A stretch of DNA of 64,000 nt from NCBI RefSeq assembly GCF_022201045.2, contig NC_068557.1, positions 31,411,501 through 31,475,500 on the forward strand, given 5' to 3'. The notes under the pieces are model-generated. The model was given only the letters and a program-made list of their open reading frames with translations, was not told where the DNA came from and made no database searches. Of the stretch, positions 37,426-49,415 are shown piece by piece. The stretch's first letter is position 1, and each line of letters opens with the position of its first letter. Source of the stretch: Citrus sinensis (Eukaryota > Streptophyta > Magnoliopsida > Sapindales > Rutaceae). Both the position numbers and the translations under genes were made by a program.

Positions 37426-38556
37426 TCATTTCGAGACAGGCTTTTGCAAAAGAGCAGTCAAGTAAACTTCCCCGTTCTTTGAATTAGGCTTATTAGCTGT
37501 CGCCCACTTCACCTTCTTGTACCCCAATTTCCCAATTAACGGGCCATAAACATCCTCAAGATCCGATGCTTTGCTGAAAAAACGATCCAACCACAAGTAC
37601 CCTCCCCCTCTCAACACCCTATCAACATCGTAAAACAAAAACTCCATCATTATGACAGGTATCCATCTATTCACTGCGTGTCCACATCTCACAACATCAA
37701 GCACACCGTCAAACAAAGGCAGTCTCTGCTGCAATGGCACGTGCAATGGCACTAATCCTCTTAAAGCCGCAGCCTCACTATAAGGAGCACCAAGATTCAT
37801 AGTTGTGGTAAGTATCGTTATGTTGTAAAGTTTCATTCTTGCGGCAAATGAACCGGTAGCTCCACCGACATCAATCCCAAGTCTTATAACTGAGTTAGCT
37901 GCTTTAGCTAAGTCTAGAAATTGTGTAACTGGAAGATCAAGCTCAGACTTGAAAGCTAAAAAAGACGAACTTTTCTCACTAGCTGGATCAAACCCAAGAT
38001 TGGGACTTTTTTGAACTAAACAAGAGAAGCTTTTGCAATTGTACTTACTCCAAATGACATTGGAATCAGGAAGTGATGAAGGGAAAGGGTTTGAAGAAAG
38101 AGAAGATGAAGGCTTTGATGGGGTTCTTGAGAAGCAACGGCGGCGAGGTAAAGGGTGGCAGCCATGAAGAATGAGAGTTTCTTGAAGGTCAGTGTCATGT
38201 GGGCAAAGAGTAAATGGAGTGTAGCTCATGTAATTGTGAAGAAGATCAGGATGGCTATGGCAAGAAGAAGCAATGGGGGAGAGGCGAGAGTAGAGGAGGA
38301 GATCTTGAGGGATGGTGGTGGTGGTTTTGGTTTTTGAATTAGTATCTATTGTGGTGGAAGGATGGTGGCGCGTGAGGTGGTTGATGGTGGCGCGTATGGT
38401 TTGGAGCTGGTGTATAAGGTAATCAGGGACTTGTTGCTGAGTTGGGGGCTTTGTCTGGGATTGGTAAGTAGTGGAGGAGAGGTGGTAAAGGGAAAGGATA
38501 TTGGTGGCCACCATGGCTAACAGGAGAACTAAATTCAAGCCCATTGAGAAACCCAT
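37426..38556 (-). CDS. Membrane-anchored S-adenosylmethionine-dependent methyltransferase-like protein
   Basis: A single uninterrupted frame of 376 residues. Residues about 7-27 (LNLVLLLAMVATNILSLYHL) form one N-terminal membrane segment, followed by a Ser/Thr/His-rich stem, which suggests a type II Golgi or endomembrane protein. The C-terminal half has a Rossmann-like methyltransferase core. Motif I is IRLGIDVGGATGSFAARM (usual form DxGGGTGxFA), motif II-like residues are ITILTTTMNLGAPYSEAAALRG, and DGVLDVVRCGHAVNRW and VDRVLRGGGYLWLDRFF follow. This matches the uncharacterised plant family that includes At1g29790, distantly related to QUA-type putative pectin methyltransferases. The substrate is unknown. 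The third glycine of motif I is Ala, a modest departure. The start follows from the membrane segment and an upstream gap with no alternative ATG in frame. Confidence 0.92.
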   Translation of the reverse strand: MGFSMGLNLVLLLAMVATNILSLYHLSSTTYQSQTKPPTQQQVPDYLIHQLQTIRATINHLTRHHPSTTIDTNSKTKTTTTIPQDLLLYSRLSPIASSCHSHPDLLHNYMSYTPFTLCPHDTDLQETLILHGCHPLPRRRCFSRTPSKPSSSLSSNPFPSSLPDSNVIWSKYNCKSFSCLVQKSPNLGFDPASEKSSSFLAFKSELDLPVTQFLDLAKAANSVIRLGIDVGGATGSFAARMKLYNITILTTTMNLGAPYSEAAALRGLVPLHVPLQQRLPLFDGVLDVVRCGHAVNRWIPVIMMEFLFYDVDRVLRGGGYLWLDRFFSKASDLEDVYGPLIGKLGYKKVKWATANKPNSKNGEVYLTALLQKPVSK

Positions 38557-40053
38557 TTGGTTTCCTTGTGTGTTTGGTCGATCTGTGTAACTGCTTCGTT
38601 TTTGGGAACTACCTCTTGTCTTGGTTTTTGGAGCTTAAAAGCTTTGGCTTTGTTTTTGACTTAAATGAGGAAGTGAGTTATTGTCTAATCTTTTCTTGCA
38701 GTCGTGAGTTTTGATTCAATGTGAGTGATCTATGATTTTGATATTGTACGTGGGAATGTCGTGGCCGTTGATCTGACTGGGGGCAGCTTGAAATCATGGG
38801 ATGCAAAATCTAGATTTTGTTTCTTTGGATCTAAACCAGAAAAAGTTGGATGCACCTTGCATAGTTTTGCAATTAAATAATATTAAGGTGACTCCAAAAC
38901 TATTTATATATTATTATTTTTTTCTGCTCCTTTGACTGTTTGACTCCCTCCTTTCAGTAAACGTAAGTCATGATGTCTAGACGCGTGAATTAGAGGATAA
39001 TTGGAAGTAAAAGATAAATATTGCCTTAATATTTAATTCTTTACGCTTCAATAATTGCATAGACCACAGTAAATTAAAAGGGGCTCTTAACATTGAGATT
39101 CCTGAGTTTTTATATCTTCTTAAAAAGCACATAATTTCTTCATTTATATAAAATAAGTCCCTAATTTATTTTTTTCCCCCTATTTGTATCGAGTAACTTC
39201 CTAGTTTCTCTGATAAATTGAGTACGATATCCTTTAGAGTGTTTAGGAGCGTTTATTATTTATTTATTTATTTTGTGATTAAATCTAAATATGGCATGTT
39301 TTAAAGTATTCAAAAGCTGTAGGTTGTTCTTTTAACTAATCACTTATTGTAAAATATTTTGATTAGTTTAGTTGGTTTACTGAGCCGGATTGAGATGATA
39401 CTTTGAAGGATGCTTGACTTATTAGATTCTTTTTTGATCAATTAAGGTTCCGCGCTGCTTGCCACCCCCCAAGGCCAAGGATAAGGCCGAATCATCATTC
39501 TAGGATTTGTAGTCCGAGACAATTCCATTATGTTACCTAGCTACACCCACCACCTCATGTGCTGAAGTCAACCAAAGTTATGGAAAAATATTCAGTGAGG
39601 GCAGATCCTTTAGATGATTATGGAGGGGGATTATAGGGGGGGTAGGTGATTCGGGTACATCTATGCGATCCATTTAGCTATCTATTGGCAACAAGTGAAC
39701 CAACAAATGGAGATTCTTTTTTATAGAGGCCTATTTGCCATTTTTCAATAACATGCAACACAAAACCTAGTGCTTTCATTCTTCCTGAGTGGGTATAGAT
39801 TGGTGGGTTGGCATTTAATAAGAAGAAAACAACGATCAACTATAAGTCGATGGGACTGGTAATTGTAAGATATTTTGATAGCTTAGTTGGTTTAGCCCTT
39901 ATCAGAATAAACCATAACTAAAGCATTCAATCTTGTAAATAAACTTTGAAATAGAAAAAATAAATTAAAATTTATGGTAAAGTTAAAAATGAGTACAGCA
40001 GTGACAGAGATTGATGCGTCTTCTTGAGCTGTTGGCTTTTGTCCTATCATCTT

Positions 40054-40914
40054 GATTAGGATCAGGCTACGGTACAGTGGTACCGTGCCACATCCTTTGT
40101 CTTTTATGGCTCCAATATTATAAATTTTTATATAACCCCCTTTTATTCATTTTTATTTAAATTTTAATTCACAAATATTAAGTTAATATCTATTATATCC
40201 ACATTGACATTTTAGTTAGCACCTTATATTATTTATTATTTATAAATTATTATTATATATTGCACTTATATCACAATACCCCCTCTGTGAACCGAAATAC
40301 CCATGCCGAACCCACAACCCGACCCGGATGCTATTTCCATTTCCGGCCACTTCACCGGCCAAGGTTGGTACCGATCGGAAGATCGTGCGATGCCGGTCAT
40401 CTCCATGCCAATCTTGTCGCCGAAAAGCGTTCGGAAAGCTCCCGATTGAAGCCGTAAAAAGCCGCAAACCACCGCTTCAATTAGCCGCGATTTCTCCGGT
40501 TTCCGGTGATGCTATCACTTGAGTTTTGCTCCCCACGATTCCCTCTGTATTTTCCGACCAATCACAGCCACCGGGGGGAGCCGATTTGCCGTTGATCGGT
40601 CATTGAAGGATTCACAGCTTTGAGAGCTCGATCTGGCGCCATCACCACGCGTAAGAGGTCACCACCACCACCGTTGGACTCAGCTCGGCCAAAAGTGTCT
40701 AACTCGAGTTTCCTGTCGCCGTCAGTTGAAATCCGGTCACCGTTGGTCGGCATGGGTATTTCGGTAATGTTCACATGGATGCAGTTGAAATTAGTTTAAT
40801 ATTTGTAAAGTAAAGTTTAAATAAAAAAGAGTGAAAGGGGTTATATGATAATTTATCACAAAAGACAAAAGGAAGTGGCATGGTGCCACTGTAGTACTGC
40901 AGGCTGATCCGATT
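40054..40914. mobile_element. TIR element with GC-rich interior
   Basis: The left end (GGATCAGGCTACGGTAC, AGTGGTACCGTGCCAC, then CCTTTGTCTTTT) returns inverted at the right (GGATCAGCCTGCAGTAC, AGTGGCACCATGCCAC, CCTTTTGTCTTTT). Inversion continues inward through a Pro-codon-like ATAACCCCC / TTATTTAAA stretch, and ACCGAAATACCCATGCCGA at 40291-40309 matches its inverse near 40748-40766. Between these arms, about 40310-40745 is strikingly GC-rich compared with the AT-rich surroundings. No transposase frame is present, so it is non-autonomous. The interior might be captured host sequence (Pack-type) but was not recognised. No clear target duplication was identified. Confidence 0.7.
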
Positions 40915-42299
40915 GATTAATATTATTATTATTATTATTTTTATCTTGATTGGTTATATAGAAGATTTGATAATATCTCCAGTGGAGTCTTATTATGTAA
41001 AATCTGCCTTGGGTGGATGTAGAGGAAACATTGAGATTATCTTTGAAGATGTCTTTTTTATATAGAGAAATACAAAAGAGTCTTTTTAATTTTCTTATGG
41101 AGTTTGGTAGATTATTAATTTTGGTGAAATATAGTGATAGTTGTCGTCAAGTAGAAGTATGGTGGAAGGAATTTGAGTCATGATCTACAAGTGATAATGT
41201 TGATATAATGTTGTAATCATCATGTCCTTTCATTAGACTTTGTGCCTCTAATTATAGTGCCTCACTTGGAGTTCAATGATAATTCACATTTCTCTTTTGC
41301 CTCTTTTACTCTTCTCTTTTTTTCTTCTCTACTGCCTCTTCTCTTACTCTCCTTTGTTGTTATCTTCTAAATATAACTCTTTCTTTCTTTCTTTCTTTCT
41401 TTTTATAGCTTTTTTAAGACTTTTAAAGTTATTAACTAATAACTTTTTATTTAGTTGGCGAATTTTTAATATAAGGCTACAAATAAGATATTTTTTTGCC
41501 ACTATAAATACGTAGTTAAAGAATAATTTTTTTTGTCTAAATGAAAAAGAGTACATAATTTATATATATGTATATATGAAAATAAAAGGATAATAATAAA
41601 GTGCACCTACAGATGATCCACCTTATGATCAGCGGGGGCTTAAGCCCCACGCTTAATAAAATAATTTCAAAAAAATTAAAGAGAATTGATTAGTCTCATT
41701 AAATTCATTAAGAGAACCTCGTTAAATCTATAAAAATAATACCATACACTCATAAGTCTATAAAATTTAAATTTTAACATTGAAAATTATAAAATGCCGC
41801 ACTTTACGTCTTTTAACTAATAAAGTAAAAGTTCATGGTAAACCGTATGAGTGGTTTTACTATTATTTAGTTTAGCTCTTATGGCTTTAGTTGGTATAAC
41901 TTTTTAAATATAGCTTATTTAAATAGAGTTTCTATAAGTATAGTTTTTACCTAAAAAAATATTAGTTGTTTAGTTGTCAATAAATGTTTCTATTAAAAAA
42001 TATAAAATTACCATAGTAGGTACGTTTTTTAAAGTTATGTTATGAAATGAATGAAATAAAATTATCAAATAAGTAATAAATACTTTAAATATTTTTATAT
42101 TTTAAAAAAAAGTTTTCAACTTCTACTCCAAAATGTTTAAAGTTTAAGTTTTTGTTAGTAGAGGTAAAATACGTTATTTAATCTCTAAAAATTCTATTTA
42201 AAAAAAGTCCAAACAATAATTAAAAATTAAAAAACTTTTAAGATGAAATAAATACTTACAACCATTAAATAAGTCATACAAATATATCAAAATAGGAAA

Positions 42300-42478
42300 A
42301 ATATGTGGTGCAACTATGGTACCGTGCCACAGTTGCATCCAGTCGTTGGATGCTAGTAGACTCCACCTATTTAAGTGCATCCAACCAGTCGTTGGATGCT
42401 AGTAGACTCCACCTATTTAAGTGCATCCAACGATTGGATGCAACTGTGGCACGGTACCACAGTTGCACCGTATCCGGA
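42300..42478. mobile_element. Short palindromic TIR element with internal 46-base duplication
   Basis: Both ends carry GGTGCAACTRTGGTACCGTG CCACAGTTGCATCCA in inverted orientation (about 35 bases, one mismatch). Inside, a 46-base unit starting CAGTCGTTGGATGC is present twice head to tail and exactly (42340-42385 and 42386-42431). The GGTACCGTGCCAC core is shared with the ends of the larger element at 40054-40914, so the two probably belong to one family. Near-identity of the arms suggests a young insertion. Confidence 0.75.
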
Positions 42479-42534
42479 CCCATCAAAATAACCTCTACAA
42501 ATGTATTAACTTATAAAATTTTCTGGTCTTATCT

Positions 42535-42712
42535 ACAAGGTATCTTGGGGAGGGCTCCAACTGTGGGAGGCACCTTTAAGCCTGTACCACAACCTAGACT
42601 AGAAGTTTCCGCTCGAACCGGGAGGCATAGGTTCTCCCAACAAATGCGATTTCCCTGCTACTCGAACGGGGAGCAAACCCAGTCAAACCACTTAAAGCGA
42701 CTTATAAAATTT
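42535..42712 (-). mobile_element. SINE-like repeat, copy 1
   Basis: On the minus strand this copy contains two GTTCGAG-type box-B-like motifs. The stretch from CCTCCCGGTTCGAG to ACAGTTGGAGCCCTCCCCAA matches the copy at 56531-56646 over about 100 bases. It also includes a 5' part (TGGTTTGACTGGG ... CCCCGTTCGAGTAGCAGGG) missing from the other copy. Dispersed copies with Pol III-like boxes suggest a tRNA-derived SINE, but the family is not identified. Confidence 0.55.
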
Positions 42713-43130
42713 TCACTTTACATCTTATTATTCTGTAATTTAGTCAACAATAAATTATTTTTCTAAATCTGTTACTGACCACCCACCTGTGACCTGTGCT
42801 GTGCAGCAACGTAACCAGGTGATTTCAACAGGAGCTTCCGGGATAGGAGATACAAAATATAGAAGTAATGCATTTTGTGGATAAAATAAAAACACAGGTA
42901 TCTAAATGATAAAGTACGATCAAGATTAAAAGAAAAGAAGTAATGGGTCCCACGCCCACGAAGTATATCGGGTGTATGAGGATGGCGTCCGACAAACGCT
43001 GGGCTCCGCCACCTAAAACATATTCTAATTTCTATTGAGCGGAGGAGATCGAATCATAAACCCCAAGGGGAAGGAAGCAGAAACAGAGTTCAGAGTAGGC
43101 AGCGTTTGCTCATCGATCCATTCAAATCAA

Positions 43131-45175
43131 ATGGTTAGTTTAGTTTCTTCTCTTTTCTTTATTAATTTTTTTTCCTTATCCAAATAGTCGTTAGGGTTTC
43201 ATGTAACGTCTGTCGAATTCGATTATTTAAAAACATGCACATTATTATGAAAAATCTAGGCTTTAATTCATTCGTTTCCGATTCTTGATGTTTTGTTTCA
43301 ATTTATCGAGACTATTATTTTGACGAAATTTAAATTTTTATTATTAGTAATTGAAAGATTAATTTAATGTTCCTTTAAATTGAACTTAATTATACTTACT
43401 TCGGTGCTCTGTCCGTGATTTTATTTTTATGAGGGTATCGTTAGAGCTTAAATGCTTTCAGAGAGCTAACACCTAAACAACATGATTTGGAATTTCAGAA
43501 TATTTTATTAGATAACGTCTGTTGGCTGTTATTTTTGAAGAGTTACACACAATGCTCTTGCTTGATCCATTGTTTTCGTATTGCTGAAGATTGTTGGATG
43601 GGTTATCTTATGTTTGGAGCAATTTTCACCTTGCGTTAGATTTTAGTTTAAGCAGAATCTTAGTCATGAAACCCGTAATTAGCCTATATTTTTTCATCTA
43701 TTTGTCCATACCTCGTTTTCTTTGGAGTTTGAATTTTCCCTTTATTTATTTTTGTTAGGCTGACCCTGAACTAGAAGCAATTAGACAAAGAAGAATGCAA
43801 GAGCTCATGGCCCAACAAGGCGTGGTAATCCATTACCTCCTTTCCTCTTTCTTCTTCTTCTTATTATTTTTGGTTCCTTTTTGACATGTCATTGAAGAAT
43901 CACTAAGGCCTTATCATCCATTTTCAGTTGTGGAACTAATAATCAAATCTTGTTTGTCTACAGGGGAGTCAACAAAATTCTGAGCAGCATCAGAAAGCTC
44001 AGGAAGATGCCAAGAGGTGGGTTTCTGAAATTTCTATACTCATATATATGCTCTCATGGAAATTTACATTGTGGATTTTTAATTTTATTATTTAAAAGTC
44101 TAAGTGCTGATTCTAAGATTTGAATGATTATTTAGGGAGGCAGATGAACGGAGACAAATGATGCTTAGCCAGATTTTGTCAACCGAAGCACGTGAAAGAC
44201 GTAAGTTTGGATTTTGAGCTTTCAACTTGCTGAATAGGGTGTTTCCTCTTTCCCCTGTTTGTGATGCAACAATGTCCAGTAGTATATGGGAGCATAGACA
44301 GTGTATTGTGAATTTCTAAGATTACTTTTATCAGAAAGAGTTGGGCAGCATCTGGGACATTTTGATACACCCATCAGATTCTTGAAAAATTAGCTGGTGG
44401 AAAATGCTTTTATTATTAGAAAGTGCTTGCAAAACTTTCAAGTTTTAAACCAGGTCATCAGTTCTTTATAGGATTGAATATTAAATCTTTTAAGGCATTT
44501 TGTCAATATAAACAAACGTGCCAAGATTTCGGTTTAGGGCCAGGCTGTCTGGAGGCACACGCACAAGATTAAGGTTTTTTTTTTCAATTTCTTTTTTTTT
44601 TTTAAATAATTGCAGAAATGATCCCCTTGCATTTCAGTGGGGGCAGTAGATTGTTATAGGTCTAAAGCATTTAAAATACTTATCTTTATGCTGTTAACAT
44701 TTCCAAATGAAATGTGCTTTTGTTTTTCCTGTGCTAATAATCATCTTGACAGTTGCTCGAATTGCTTTGGTGAAACCCGAGAAGGCTAGAGGTGTTGAGG
44801 ACATTATATTGAGATCTGCCCAAATGGGTCAGATAGTTGAGAAGGTACCCCTTTGTTTACTGCGTACTCAATGTTGGATGGATGCGCAGATCATTAGTCA
44901 GAACATTGTTTATTTGAGTGACAATGAGATCAGAATCATGCTTTACTGATCTTTTTAACTTGTAGGTTTCTGAAGAGAGGCTCATATCATTGCTGGAACA
45001 GATTAACACCCAAACCACCAAACAGACCAAAGTCACAGTAATTAATCTGCCAATTGTTGTCTATCCAGTGTTTGCTTACCAGATTGTGGCTTTCTATCTT
45101 TTTCTAATTTTTGTCTTGCTTTATTCTGTGTTCCAGATCCAAAGGCGCCGGAGTGTTTTGGAAGATGATGATTAA
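43131..45175 (+). CDS. PDCD5: PDCD5 / TFAR19-family DNA-binding protein
   Basis: Seven exons join in frame: 43131-43133, 43759-43824, 43964-44016, 44136-44200, 44753-44844, 44966-45037 and 45137-45175, giving 129 residues, the family norm. The sequence is nearly all helical and charged: MADPELEAIRQRRMQELMAQ, a Gln/Glu-rich segment, READERRQMMLSQILSTEAR, LARIALVKPEKARGVEDII, and a basic C-terminal IQRRRSVLEDDD. PDCD5 is conserved from archaea to animals; animal members promote apoptosis and bind chaperonin and nucleic acid. The plant role is not settled. As in the zeta-COP gene, coding exon 1 contains only the ATG, split by a GT donor directly after it. The conserved ADPELEAIRQRR begins exon 2, which fixes this start. 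Confidence 0.97.
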
Positions 45176-46202
45176 CCTTGTGTAATTTCTGGTCATCATG
45201 GTGTGATACGCAATGCTATTCATGGTTATTGAAATTATGATGTGCTTTTTCATTGTTATTGACGGTTCACCGTTTTGACATTATCTACAGGGTTTGTGTT
45301 ATTTATACTCAAATCTTTTCTATAGTTATGTATCGGTTATTTTACTAGTAATTAACTTCCATGAGTGTTGAAATTCCCATGAATTCGTTCATGCATGTAT
45401 GCATGAAGCATGAGCATTATTTTCGGGATATGATGGAAAAATGATTTCATCTGGAATGTCTTTTGAGAACAGTTGACTTCAAAAGTCATTATATGTTGGA
45501 AAATAGCATGTTGTAAAGTATAAAACACGGCAGCTAAATTCAAGTTGTCGGTTTCGGCGTTCGGCACGAGCACGACCATCCATAAGATTTCAATATTGGG
45601 TAATACGTTATTATTAATAGCTTCTTTTCAATGGAATTTTTTTTTTTTTTTTATGCTTTTTGAGTCTTTTCAATGGAGTTGTGATTGCTTATAAGCACCC
45701 AAAGCGTAAGACAAACTTGCTCGTGAGTCGTGACTCTGCGAGGTGGTTGGTGACAGCCAAGCCTTGGAAATTCTAAATATTGAATAATTTACACCAACTC
45801 ACAAATAATTTTCACATGTCTGTTGGTCATCAATTATCACTGTGAACCAAAAATTTGAGGGTTGGTTTGTGATGTTGATAGACAATTAGAGATCGATACC
45901 TATATTTCTTTCTTTCTTCTTTTCTTTTTTTTTGGGAAAATATCGATACTCAACTTTAAATTGATTAATGGAGAAAATTTAACCGCATGGTGGCCGAGTA
46001 ACTCGCTTCGTTGTCTTCTAATTAAAAACTATTGGATGAATTTGAGAGAGAGACACGACTGCTTGTCAACTTAACCGGAAGTGAAAGTAATAATCCCATA
46101 AGGGTAGAAAACAGATTTTTGCTATAACAATTTTAAAATAAAAAAGTTTAAAATTGGCTTGGGAATTGGGATGCAGTATTGTGGTGGCCGTATATTAGTT
46201 TA

Positions 46203-46637
46203 TGGGAGATTTTCTCCCTGTTGAAATAAATATATATCATTTATTTTTTATTATTTTTATAATACCTAAAAACTCTCATATCACCATAATTTTATAATAT
46301 TATTCTTAACTACATATAGATTTTTATTCATAATTATTTTAAATTAAATAAATCACATACATTGAAATTAAGAATAAAAAAACTTAAATACTCAAAATTA
46401 AAAAAAAATTAGTGTGAATAAAAAATTAATAACAAGATACTATTCTTGTACTTTTTTGTAAATTTTTAAATATTTTTTATAATAAATATATAGCTTATAT
46501 TCTCAAGATCAAATTTCAAGTAAATAATATATTTATCTCTTTTTTCTTTCAAATTTCTGTATGAGAGAAGTTATTAGATATTATGAAAATAATAAAAAAT
46601 AGTAATATATATTGATTTCAGTAGGAAAACTGACAAT
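46203..46637. mobile_element. AT-rich foldback element (MITE)
   Basis: The left arm runs from GGAGATTTTCTCCCTGTTGA through ATAAATATATATCATTTATT to ACCTAAAAACTCTCAT. Its inverse at the right end runs from GTCAGTTTTCCTACTGAAAT through CAATATATATTACTATTTTT to ATCTAATAACTTCTCTCAT. Arms of about 75 bases, roughly four fifths identical, flank an AT-rich core with no coding sequence. Divergence between arms suggests an older insertion. The superfamily is undetermined. Confidence 0.7.
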
Positions 46638-46685
46638 CTTTCATTAAATAATTTGGGACAGTGTGTTAGGATTAATTTGAGATTG

Positions 46686-46868
46686 CAGTAGCTGATAAAA
46701 TAAGCTGCTTCTACCGTACATATGAAATAAGCAGCTGATTAAAACAACAGTTTGGTATTTGATTAATTGTATTGTTGCGGTTGCTAATAAAATAAGATGT
46801 TTCTACAGTATATATAAAATAAACAACTGATTAAAACAACAATTTAGTGTTTAATTAACTGTATTGTT
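46686..46868. repeat. Two tandem ~90-base units
   Basis: A unit containing TGATAAAATAAGCTGCTTCTAC ... GATTAAAACAACAGTTTG ... TAATTGTATTGTTGCGG is followed directly by a diverged second copy with the same landmarks. The GTTGCGGTTG and TTTGGTATTTGATTAAT words recall ends of hAT-like MITEs, but no inverted partner was located. Confidence 0.6.
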
Positions 46869-49415
46869 GCGGTTGTTGAGAGTTTGAAAAATAGAATACA
46901 TGTGTTTGGTAGTTTTTATTACAAAAGGGTTGGCATCAATTTGTAAAAAAAAAAAAAAATTGTACATGAATTTATAACTATATTATTACTATTTATTGTA
47001 TAATGATCAAAATAAACATCAGATTAACTATAAAGTATGTTTAATAAATGATGTAAACATACCTTTTCACTTTTCAAAGTACAGAAAATGAAAAAAAAAA
47101 AAACTCAATTAAATAATATCTAATGAAAATTTATCAAAATGCCAATACAATTATAGATAATTATTGATTGCTGCTGCTTCCAGCTTCATCTACAATTTAC
47201 AGAAAGATTCAAAACAATTACTTTAGATGACTGGTGCAGCCAAAACTTCCAAGCCGGACCTCAACTAAGGTTCGACAGAACGATTTAATCGAACCAACCA
47301 TCTATAAATTTTACAAAGCTTCACCACCAGTATCCAAGCAGGTATGGATTACTCCTATCCTTTTTTTTTTTTAATAGCCTCCTAATGTATATATACTTTA
47401 CAAGCAAACTCGATAGTTTTGTGTACCCAAATCTTCTTATTCGCCAGTCCTAACTCATCGTCCCAGCCCAGTCATTTACCACCAAAACATACCTCAATTT
47501 GTGCAAGAAAGAAAGATGCACTGATTGACACTCAACAACAGCAACACAATATTCACAAAATCTCTTCCAAGATGATTCCTCTTCTCATCTCATGGCTGCA
47601 GCACGACTCGATTGGTCGTTTCGCGACATCGACTAACAACCATAATAAAGACCAGAACCTCACGTGTTGTATGTGAACCCGCCGCCGTGTGATTGATGAA
47701 ATACACAATACACGAACTTTGCCAATGAAAATCCTAATTGACAGAAGCAAGAGTTTGTTAATAGGTATCTGAACCCATTACTCTAATAAATGTAACGCTT
47801 GGGTCCCTCGCCTCTACTAGCCTTCGGCCACCAAGTAGATTCGCTAGATCAACTTATCAGACAGTAGACATTAAAGAAACAATTTTTTTTTTAAAAAAAA
47901 CCCTAATTTTTCTTAACAGCTTCTGCCGGTAACCCAATAATTAGACCTTTTTTCTTTTTCAAATTTCAGCCCTTTGATATTTTGCTTCACCATCTGATGA
48001 TGAAATCGCTAAAAGACAAAGAAGAAGTGTTACTTTACTCCTTATGCAAAGTAGCCGGACCCGTCATTTAGTATTTGCGGTGTAGAAACTAACTACCTAC
48101 TCCATCCACTTTTATTTTGATAAATTATTTTATTATAACAATACCCATAATTTTTAATAATAACTCCTTCTTATAAACTAATATAATATAATTACTTTAA
48201 ACACTAATATCAAAATTTGTTGTTCAATATATAATTCTCTTGCCATAAACTCTAAAAAAATTTATTTTTTTATCTCTTAAACAGTATTCAGTTAAATAAG
48301 GAGCAAATCAGTACTTTTAATATATCTTGAACATATTTTTACTTTTTGATTTTAAAAAGAAAAAAAAAAGAAAGATTTTTTTGCAGTCTTTTCCCTTTAC
48401 TCCGTTGTCTTCTTCTTCTTACTCTTTTTTTTAATCTTTTTTTTTTTGGGCTAGTAGCCATATTTTTTTTTTAAATGGTTAGGTTCAAAAATTGGGATAT
48501 AGAAACTGACATTGAACATATTGTAAATAAACAAAAAATAATAACTGAAACTTATGCTAAAAAAATGTGTTTAAAGCATAATTTGATTCCATTATTTTAA
48601 ATGTTAAATTATTATTATTTCATCTTAGATGTGCTAAATAGTTTCATTAGTATTTTGAGTAAATTAATTTAACTAGTTTAAATAATTTTTTATTTTAAAG
48701 AATATAAAAATAAAATTTAATTTTTTTAGGATACGAGTATATAAAATAATAAAATGGTACGAATAATTTTTAAAATATAAATAACTCTACGCCCTAGTAA
48801 TATAGTATCAATAATAATTGTCACATGCGCTGTGCCAGCGTGTGTATCCAAATTGTGAAACGTGGCCACCTTCAATTACGAAAAGCAGCGTCCGTAGGCA
48901 GTCTGTAATCAGATTCACATGACGCACTCGCCATCAACTGGCGCGTGTTTCACAATCATTTGACAGAAGAAACCAAAACTTTTTATCGTTGAGGACGATG
49001 ATTAAGGAGTTTCAGCTTTTAATTCTTTCAACTGCTCGGCGGTTTTCCATTAAAAAAAAACGACGGCCACAAAACACGAGATCGAATCCAAACTTTCTCA
49101 AAGCTTTTATTTCATCGTCTTCTTCTACAATATAAATGCAAAAATATAAAAGAAAATAAAATCCTTTTAATTTGATCCTCAGAATTAATAAAAGCACTTC
49201 CACAAACTTACACAAATACAGTCACCATCTCCAAATCCATCCTTAAATATATATTTTTTTTAAAAAAAAATTGATCGTTTGGTTGTTTGTTGAGAAACCC
49301 AGTTCTCCAAAACCACCCAATAATAATAATAATAATAATAAGGTGGGGTTATAAAAGCTGAATCTTTTCTTTTCTGCCAGTAAAAGCGTTTTTCCGGCTT
49401 GGCTTACCTGTGAGG

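Larger units (their letters stand above)
38557..43130. other. AT-rich intergenic with TIR elements and a SINE-like repeat
   Basis: This 4.6 kb gap holds the divergent promoters of the methyltransferase and PDCD5 genes, plus two related TIR elements (40054-40914 and 42300-42478) and a SINE-like copy (about 42540-42712). Two imperfect direct copies of a sequence like ATTTTGATAGCTTAGTTGGTTTA occur at about 39353 and 39867, and each somewhat resembles a tRNA A-box. No protein-coding gene is supported. The open frames at 40240-40770 belong to the GC-rich interior of the TIR element. Confidence 0.6.
45176..49415. other. AT-rich intergenic between PDCD5 and the K+ channel gene
   Basis: These 4.2 kb contain a foldback element (46203-46637) and a 90-base tandem pair (46686-46868). 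A long, very AT-rich stretch (48100-48830) and the promoter and leader of the channel gene (49000-49415, with an AAT microsatellite at 49318-49340) follow. The open frame at 47419-47676 has no splice context or similarity and is not considered a gene. Confidence 0.55.

Noticed and set aside
40240-40774. Cluster of overlapping open frames on both strands
   Set aside because: They fall in the GC-rich interior of a TIR element, where stop codons are rare by composition. No domain is recognisable in any frame.
47419-47676. 85-codon plus-strand open frame
   Set aside because: No initiation or splice context, no recognised motif, and it lies in AT-rich intergenic DNA.
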